Shown here in pieces: positions 41,648-45,826 of a DNA stretch of 45,826 nt (the stretch's first letter is position 1; each line of letters opens with the position of its first letter). Made by a program: the position numbers and the translations under genes. The notes below the pieces were generated by a model. That model saw nothing but the letters and a program-made list of their open reading frames with translations, was not told where the DNA came from and did not search any database. The stretch is from contig JAFSYV010000269.1 in the NCBI GenBank assembly GCA_017443585.1, positions 1 through 45,826 of the forward strand, given 5' to 3'. This DNA is from Lentisphaeria bacterium. Its GTDB lineage: Bacteria; Verrucomicrobiota; Lentisphaeria; Victivallales; Victivallaceae.

Positions 41648-42422
41648 ATGGACAACCCTGACTTTACTATGTTTTGGGTGGTTTTGGGACTGCTCTCGCT
41701 TGCTTTTTTTGTCCTCTGCATCGTTAATGCCCTAGCACGCAAAAAAGTAAGGACCAAGGATATAGTGCTTCCATAGCAAGGTACTCCGCAAACACCAGAT
41801 AATGAGTTGGCACGCAAAAAGAAAAGAGACGGAACGAGTGATGTACAGTTGATATATCCTTCCGTACTGGCAATAGGTATCTTCTTTTTCCCCTGCTTTT
41901 TATTTCATTTTGGCCCTGAAATTAATCCCGATCACCTTCGTTTTGTATTTCTGATACTCAGTCTTGGCTACCTTCTCATTTTTCTTTGCATGTTGCCTTC
42001 AAATCCCCAATTGTATTCTTTTTTCTGGTTTAATTTAATGGGTATTATTTTTAGTGGATTACTACAAAAATTCCCGACTGATTACGATTGGAGGCCTAAC
42101 GGCTTCGGGGAATACGTTGGGGGAGCTTATCGGCAGTTTTTTGGGGGCTTCCCTTGCTGTAGGTTGCGGATTTTGGCTTGCCTCTATCGTATGGCTGATT
42201 GTTTTCTCCGTGCGTAAGGGAAGACAGATTTCACGTAAAAGGAAAGAAAAAACTGAGAGACTCAGTCAACTGGGTGCAGCGGCCTTGGAAGAGATCGAAT
42301 CCGGAACTCCCGATAAGGCCCTGTGGGCCCAAGCGCTCGTCTCCGCCGACGGCGACGAAAACAGGGCCCGTGCAACATACATAAGACTCAGAATGAAAAA
42401 CTCGACTAAAGACGACAACTGA
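41648..42422 (+). pseudogene. disrupted multi-helix membrane protein gene
   Basis: ATG 41648 (AAGGA upstream) opens a frame with one membrane helix (F-W-V-V-L-G-L-L-S-L-A-F-F-V-L) that stops at TAG 41774-41776. The same frame continues to 42217 with three more helices. A second frame (about 42040-42422) carries what looks like the rest: a helix pair (G-S-F-L-G-A-S-L-A-V-G-C-G-F-W), a basic loop and a soluble tail with G-T-P-D-K-A-L-W-A-Q-A-L-V-S-A-D-G-D and Y-I-R-L-R-M, a tail pattern seen in other bacterial membrane proteins. One stop and one frameshift would explain it. The short peptide A-R-K-K is repeated 25 codons apart around the stop. The region is visibly more AT-rich than its surroundings. 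Alternatives: two or three small real genes, or sequencing error. Confidence 0.55.
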
Positions 42423-42583
42423 CAGCGTCTCAAATTGGGCAGATTCTGTTTTTCATCTCATCACTGCCGACAGCCCCTTCGACAATGGCTTCATCGCAAA
42501 ACAAGCTTGGGAGCATTAGTCCGACAGGTCGGACGGGTCAGACACTACTCCTCACATCTCTTCGCGAGCCGCGACTGGCGGGC

Positions 42584-42769
42584 TCACTTGGAATTGTAGT
42601 CCCGGAAAAGCAGGAAGAAAGCCGCGATCTGCCCGGGGACCCAGGCGAAGCAGGTGAGAATGATCATGAGAATGATCGTCCCCAGCCCGACGCCCTTCAG
42701 GCCGATGACGCTGAGGGGCGGAAGAAGCACTGCGAGAAGAACACGGATGATCAGTTCGGCAGGAGACAT
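42584..42769 (-). CDS. Pmp3/YqaE-like small membrane protein
   Basis: 61 residues from ATG at 42769 (minus strand), with AAGGAAA upstream; a GTG at 42775 is an alternative. Two membrane helices are visible: L-L-A-V-L-L-P-P-L-S-V-I-G-L-K-G-V-G-L-G and I-I-L-M-I-I-L-T-C-F-A-W-V-P-G-Q-I-A-A-F. The L-P-P-L-x-V and W-V-P-G-x-I-x-A-F motifs are those of the Pmp3/YqaE proteolipid family, linked to membrane potential and stress. It lies a few bases after uvrB and is probably cotranscribed. Confidence 0.8.
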   Translation of the reverse strand: MSPAELIIRVLLAVLLPPLSVIGLKGVGLGTIILMIILTCFAWVPGQIAAFFLLFRDYNSK

Positions 42770-42771
42770 TT

Positions 42772-44796
42772 TCACTTTCCTTTTTTGAGGGCCTTGATCT
42801 GATCGCGCAGATCCGCGGCCCGTTCGAATTCAAGGGCTTCGGCGGCGCGGAGCATCTCGGCGGTAAGTTCGTCGATGAGCTTCCGTCCCTCCGCCTCGGT
42901 AAGCCCGAGTTTTTCCAGATCCAATTCGCCGTCCGCGTTGAAGACGGCGTCGGCGATTTTCGCGGAGCTTCCGCCCCGTTTGCTCTTTTTCGATTTCCCG
43001 CCGATGATCTCGACGATGGACTTGCCCGGAGCCTTGACGATGGTCCGGGGAACGATGTGGTGAGTTTCGTTGTAGGCCAGCTGTTTGCGGCGGCGAATCC
43101 GGGTCCGTTCGATGAACTCCTCCATGGCGGGGGTCGTCTCGTCGGCGTAGAGGATCACCCGGCCGTTGGCGTTCCGCGCGGCGCGGCCCGCCGTCTGCTC
43201 GAGGGAGCGGGTGGAACGCAGGAATCCGGTCTTGTCCGCATCAAGGATGGCCACCAGGGCCACCTCGGGCAGGTCGATGCCCTCCCGCAGCAGATTGATG
43301 CCGATGACGCAGTCGCAGGCCCCCTCCCGGAGCTTCTTCAGCACCCGGACCCGTTCGAAGGCGTCCAGTTCGGAGTGGAGATAGGCGGCATTGATGCCCA
43401 GCTCCGAAAGATAATCCGAAAGACGTTCGGAACTCTTCTTCGTCAGCGTCGTCACCAGCACCCGTTCGTTCGCCGCGGTGCACTTGCGGATCTCCGAAAT
43501 CACATCGTCCAGCTGGCCTTCGAGAGGCCGGATCTCGATCTCCGGATCCGGCAGTCCCGTGGGCCGGACCACCAGCTCCACCGGAGCTCCGGAACGCTTC
43601 AGCTCGAAGTCCCCCGGTGTGGCAGAAACGTAGATCGTATCCCCCGTGAGGCTTTCGAACTCGTCGAAGCGCATGGGGCGGTTCTCCAGCGCCGAGGGCA
43701 GCCGGAAGCCGTGCTCCACCAGCACCTCCTTACGGCTCCGGTCGGCCTTGTACATGGCCTGGATCTGGGGCAGCGTCACGTGGGACTCGTCGATGACGGT
43801 GAGAAAATCGTCGGGGAAGAAGTCGAAGAGGCAGTAAGGCCGCATGCCGGGAGAGCGGCGGGAAAGGTGCATGGAGTAGTTCTCGATGCCGCTGCAGTAG
43901 CCGATCTCGTTCATCATCTCCAGGTCGCAGTTGACCCGTTCCCGGACCCGCTGGGCCTCGATGAGCAGATTCCGCTGCTCGAAGAACTTCACCTGCTGTT
44001 CCATTTCGGCCAGGATCGCCCCCGACGCCTCCCTGATCCGGTCGGGCGGCATGACGAAGTGCTTGCAGGGGAAGAGGGTCCCCAGCTCGACGCCGTTCTT
44101 CTTCTTCCCGGTCAGTGCGTCCCGGCGCTCGATGAACTCCACCTCGTCCCCGAAGAAGCCCACCCGCAGGAAGTCGTCGTTGTGGGGTTCGAAGATGTCC
44201 ACCGTGTCCCCCCGGACCCGGAATTCCCCCTTGGCGGGAGCCACGTCGTTCCGGGTGTACTGGACCGCGATGAGCCGTCTGAGCAGTTCGTCCCGGCCGA
44301 TGGTGTCCCCCACCGAAAGGCGGACGCACATTTCGTTGTACTCCTCGGGAGCCCCCAGGCTGTATATGCAGGAAACGCTGGCGACGATGATCACGTCGCG
44401 CCGTTCCACCAGACTGGCGGTGGCGGACAGCCGGAGCTTTTCGATCTCCTCGTTGATGGAGGAGTCCTTGGCGATATAGGTGTCGGTCTGAGGAATGTAG
44501 GACTCGGGCAGATAGTAGTCGTAATAGCTGATGAAGTACTCCACCGCGTTCTCGGGGAAGAAGCCCTTGAATTCGCTGTAGAGCTGGGCGGCCAGGGTCT
44601 TGTTGTGCGAAAGCACCAGCACAGGCCGGTCGAACTGCGCGATGACGTTCGCCAGCGTGAAGGTCTTGCCGGAGCCCGTCACCCCCAGAAGGGTCTGGTA
44701 ACGCTTGCCCGCCTCAAGTCCGGAAACCAGTGAAGCGATGGCTTCGGGCTGGTCTCCGGCGGGGGGGAAGGGCTGATGGAGCTTGAAGATCCCCAT
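42772..44796 (-). CDS. uvrB: UvrABC excision repair helicase-like subunit UvrB
   Basis: 674 residues from ATG at 44796, typical length. Motifs: P-A-G-D-Q-P-E-A-I, Walker A G-V-T-G-S-G-K-T, the damage-probing beta-hairpin region Y-Y-D-Y-Y-L-P-E-S-Y-I-P with A-S-V-S-C-I-Y-S-L-G, V-I-D-E-S-H-V-T-L-P-Q (DEAD-box-like motif II), helicase motifs L-R-E-G-I-D-L-P-E-V and Q-T-A-G-R-A-A-R-N, and the C-terminal UVR motif (E-A-L-E-F-E-R-A-A-D-L-R-D-Q). UvrB loads on DNA with UvrA, verifies damage and recruits UvrC. It lies 31 bases after the gspF-like gene and may share its transcript. Confidence 0.97.
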   Translation of the reverse strand: MGIFKLHQPFPPAGDQPEAIASLVSGLEAGKRYQTLLGVTGSGKTFTLANVIAQFDRPVLVLSHNKTLAAQLYSEFKGFFPENAVEYFISYYDYYLPESYIPQTDTYIAKDSSINEEIEKLRLSATASLVERRDVIIVASVSCIYSLGAPEEYNEMCVRLSVGDTIGRDELLRRLIAVQYTRNDVAPAKGEFRVRGDTVDIFEPHNDDFLRVGFFGDEVEFIERRDALTGKKKNGVELGTLFPCKHFVMPPDRIREASGAILAEMEQQVKFFEQRNLLIEAQRVRERVNCDLEMMNEIGYCSGIENYSMHLSRRSPGMRPYCLFDFFPDDFLTVIDESHVTLPQIQAMYKADRSRKEVLVEHGFRLPSALENRPMRFDEFESLTGDTIYVSATPGDFELKRSGAPVELVVRPTGLPDPEIEIRPLEGQLDDVISEIRKCTAANERVLVTTLTKKSSERLSDYLSELGINAAYLHSELDAFERVRVLKKLREGACDCVIGINLLREGIDLPEVALVAILDADKTGFLRSTRSLEQTAGRAARNANGRVILYADETTPAMEEFIERTRIRRRKQLAYNETHHIVPRTIVKAPGKSIVEIIGGKSKKSKRGGSSAKIADAVFNADGELDLEKLGLTEAEGRKLIDELTAEMLRAAEALEFERAADLRDQIKALKKGK

Positions 44797-44827
44797 GGAC
44801 TTTTGCGTCCTTCGCGAAAGGGGAAAA

Positions 44828-45826
44828 TCAGCTCATCTTTTCGATGATCTTGACCAGCGGGGCGAAGAGCGCCAGCACGATGGTACCGACGATGCCGGCC
44901 AGACCGACGATCATCAGAGGCTCGATCAGGGAGGTCAGAGCGCTGACGGAGTTGTCCACCTCTTCCTCGTAGGTGTCGGCGATCTTGGTGAGCATGTCGG
45001 GGAGTTTACCGGTTTCCTCGCCCACTTCGACCATTGACACCACCATTTCCTCGAAGACCTGCGTCTTGCTCAAAGGCGCGGCGATGCCTTCACCTTCCTT
45101 CACCGCGTCGTGGACCTTCTGGATGGCTCCGGCGACGACTTCGTTGCCGCTGGTTTCCTTGACGATGGCCAGCGCGTTCAGCACCGGCACACCGGAACTC
45201 ATCAGCGTACCCAGGGTGCGGGCGAAACGGGAAACGGCGGTCTTGGAAACGATGGGCCCGAAAAGAGGCATGTTGTATTTGACCCAGTCCATGGCCCACT
45301 TGCCCGCGGGGATCTTCACCAGGACGATGAAGAATATCACGATGCCGAATACGCCGCCGATGTAGTAATACCATCTGGTCATCATGGTCTCGCTGGTGGC
45401 GATCAGCAGTTCGGTGATGCCCGGCAGGGGTTCGGAAGGTCCCAGCAGGTCGCGGAAGATCTTGGAGAAGTTCGGCACGATGAAAATCATCAGACCGACC
45501 ACGGCCAGAAGGGAGATCGACAGGATCACGATAGGATAGATCATGGCCGATTTGACCTTGCCCGCGATGCGGGCGGCCTTTTCCATGAATCCGGCCAGAC
45601 GGTCGAGAATGATCTCCATGGCACCCGACGCCTCACCGGCGCGGACCATGTTCAGATAGAGCTTGTCGAAGGACTTCGGGTTTTGGGAAAGGGCTTCGGC
45701 GAAGGTGGCGCCCCCTTCCACGGTCTCGGCGGTGCGGCCCAGGACCACCCGAACGGCGGGATTGGAAGCCTGCTTTTCCAGAGTCCGCAGGGAGCGGATG
45801 AGGGGCAGCCCCGCCGAGAGCAGGAT
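44828..45826 (-). CDS. type II secretion/type IV pilus inner-membrane protein GspF/PilC (5' end outside window)
   Basis: About 332 C-terminal residues; the frame stays open to the window edge, so the N-terminus is missing. Two T2SSF domains are visible. The first includes L-L-S-A-G-L-P-L-I-R-S-L and K-L-Y-L-N-M-V-R-A-G-E-A-S-G, the second S-R-F-A-R-T-L-G-T-L-M-S-S-G-V-P and M-V-S-M-V-E-V-G-E-E-T-G-K-L-P. Each is followed by membrane helices (M-I-Y-P-I-V-I-L-S-I-S-L-L-A-V-V-G and I-E-P-L-M-I-V-G-L-A-G-I-V-G-T). GspF/PilC is the platform on which the assembly ATPase drives pseudopilin or pilin insertion. Whether it serves secretion or pili cannot be told without the neighbouring genes. Confidence 0.92.
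   Translation of the reverse strand: MLLSAGLPLIRSLRTLEKQASNPAVRVVLGRTAETVEGGATFAEALSQNPKSFDKLYLNMVRAGEASGAMEIILDRLAGFMEKAARIAGKVKSAMIYPIVILSISLLAVVGLMIFIVPNFSKIFRDLLGPSEPLPGITELLIATSETMMTRWYYYIGGVFGIVIFFIVLVKIPAGKWAMDWVKYNMPLFGPIVSKTAVSRFARTLGTLMSSGVPVLNALAIVKETSGNEVVAGAIQKVHDAVKEGEGIAAPLSKTQVFEEMVVSMVEVGEETGKLPDMLTKIADTYEEEVDNSVSALTSLIEPLMIVGLAGIVGTIVLALFAPLVKIIEKMS

Noticed and set aside
41774-41776. TAG as a possible recoded sense codon
   Set aside because: TAG and the other stops end ordinary genes elsewhere in the window. A broken gene explains this stop more simply.
42519-42534. Perfect GTCCGAC/GTCGGAC palindrome after the Pmp3-like gene
   Set aside because: No T-run on either strand and only a two-base centre. 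A terminator or binding-site claim is not supported.
43057-44733. Plus-strand open frame of 558 codons opposite uvrB
   Set aside because: uvrB is unmistakable on the minus strand. The opposite frame has no domain features.
1-45826. CRISPR arrays, tRNA/rRNA genes, insertion sequences, attachment sites
   Set aside because: No regularly spaced direct repeats, no tRNA-like T-loop with paired stems in the gaps, and no transposase- or integrase-like protein was seen.

Overview
The window is a GC-rich, almost fully coding bacterial segment dominated by one envelope-polysaccharide locus of about 30 kb. It encodes HydF, a [FeFe]-hydrogenase maturase, which points to an anaerobic, hydrogen-metabolising organism. 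It also encodes a Wza-like outer-membrane exporter and many lipoproteins, which point to a diderm. Together with the ceramidase-like, GH-like and Gfo/Idh/MocA genes, this resembles an anaerobic member of the PVC group, perhaps Lentisphaerota/Victivallales. That placement is an inference from gene content only; no rRNA or other phylogenetic marker is present.

Layout. 0.2-2.0 kb: a secreted repeat protein and an (alpha/alpha)6-barrel glycosidase-like protein on +. 2.0-4.6 kb: a polysaccharide pyruvyl transferase-like gene and a ceramidase-N-domain-like gene on -. 4.6-4.95 kb: a divergent control region with a sigma70-type promoter in each direction, nested inverted repeats between them, and a leader with three hairpins. 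4.95-11.2 kb: a NusG paralog, a chain-length/BY-kinase-like protein, a second coiled-coil PCP-like protein, a Wza-like exporter and four small lipoproteins, ending in a terminator. 11.2-35 kb: a large dehydratase-sugar kinase fusion, a nucleotidyltransferase, an initiating sugar-phosphate transferase, an N-formyltransferase, a PIG-L deacetylase, a PglD-like acetyltransferase, five GT4-like glycosyltransferases, a Wzy polymerase, an acyltransferase-3, a Wzx flippase, a hexapeptide acyltransferase, a CapE/cupin/CapF/CapG set for UDP-L-FucNAc, and an SGNH + MBOAT pair for O-acylation. 35-37.2 kb: two nucleotide-sugar 4-epimerases behind their own promoter.

37.3-41.5 kb holds an exported Ntn-hydrolase, an unknown membrane protein, HydF and a Gfo/Idh/MocA oxidoreductase, with promoters and two good terminators. 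41.6-42.4 kb is an AT-rich disrupted membrane-protein gene. 42.6-45.8 kb on - holds a Pmp3-like peptide, UvrB and a GspF/PilC protein cut by the window edge.

How it fits together: the genes form a complete Wzx/Wzy-type system (initiator, glycosyltransferases, flippase, polymerase, chain-length factor, exporter) plus precursor synthesis and acyl, formyl and possibly pyruvyl decorations. One initiator and five glycosyltransferases suggest a repeat unit of about six sugars. A dedicated NusG paralog with a structured leader suggests processive antitermination. The most unusual items are the three CGTTTTT-displaying hairpins before the NusG paralog, the dehydratase-HexNAc kinase fusion followed directly by a nucleotidyltransferase (with a dehydratase active site that has lost its lysine), and a promoter nested inside a terminator near 38.5 kb.
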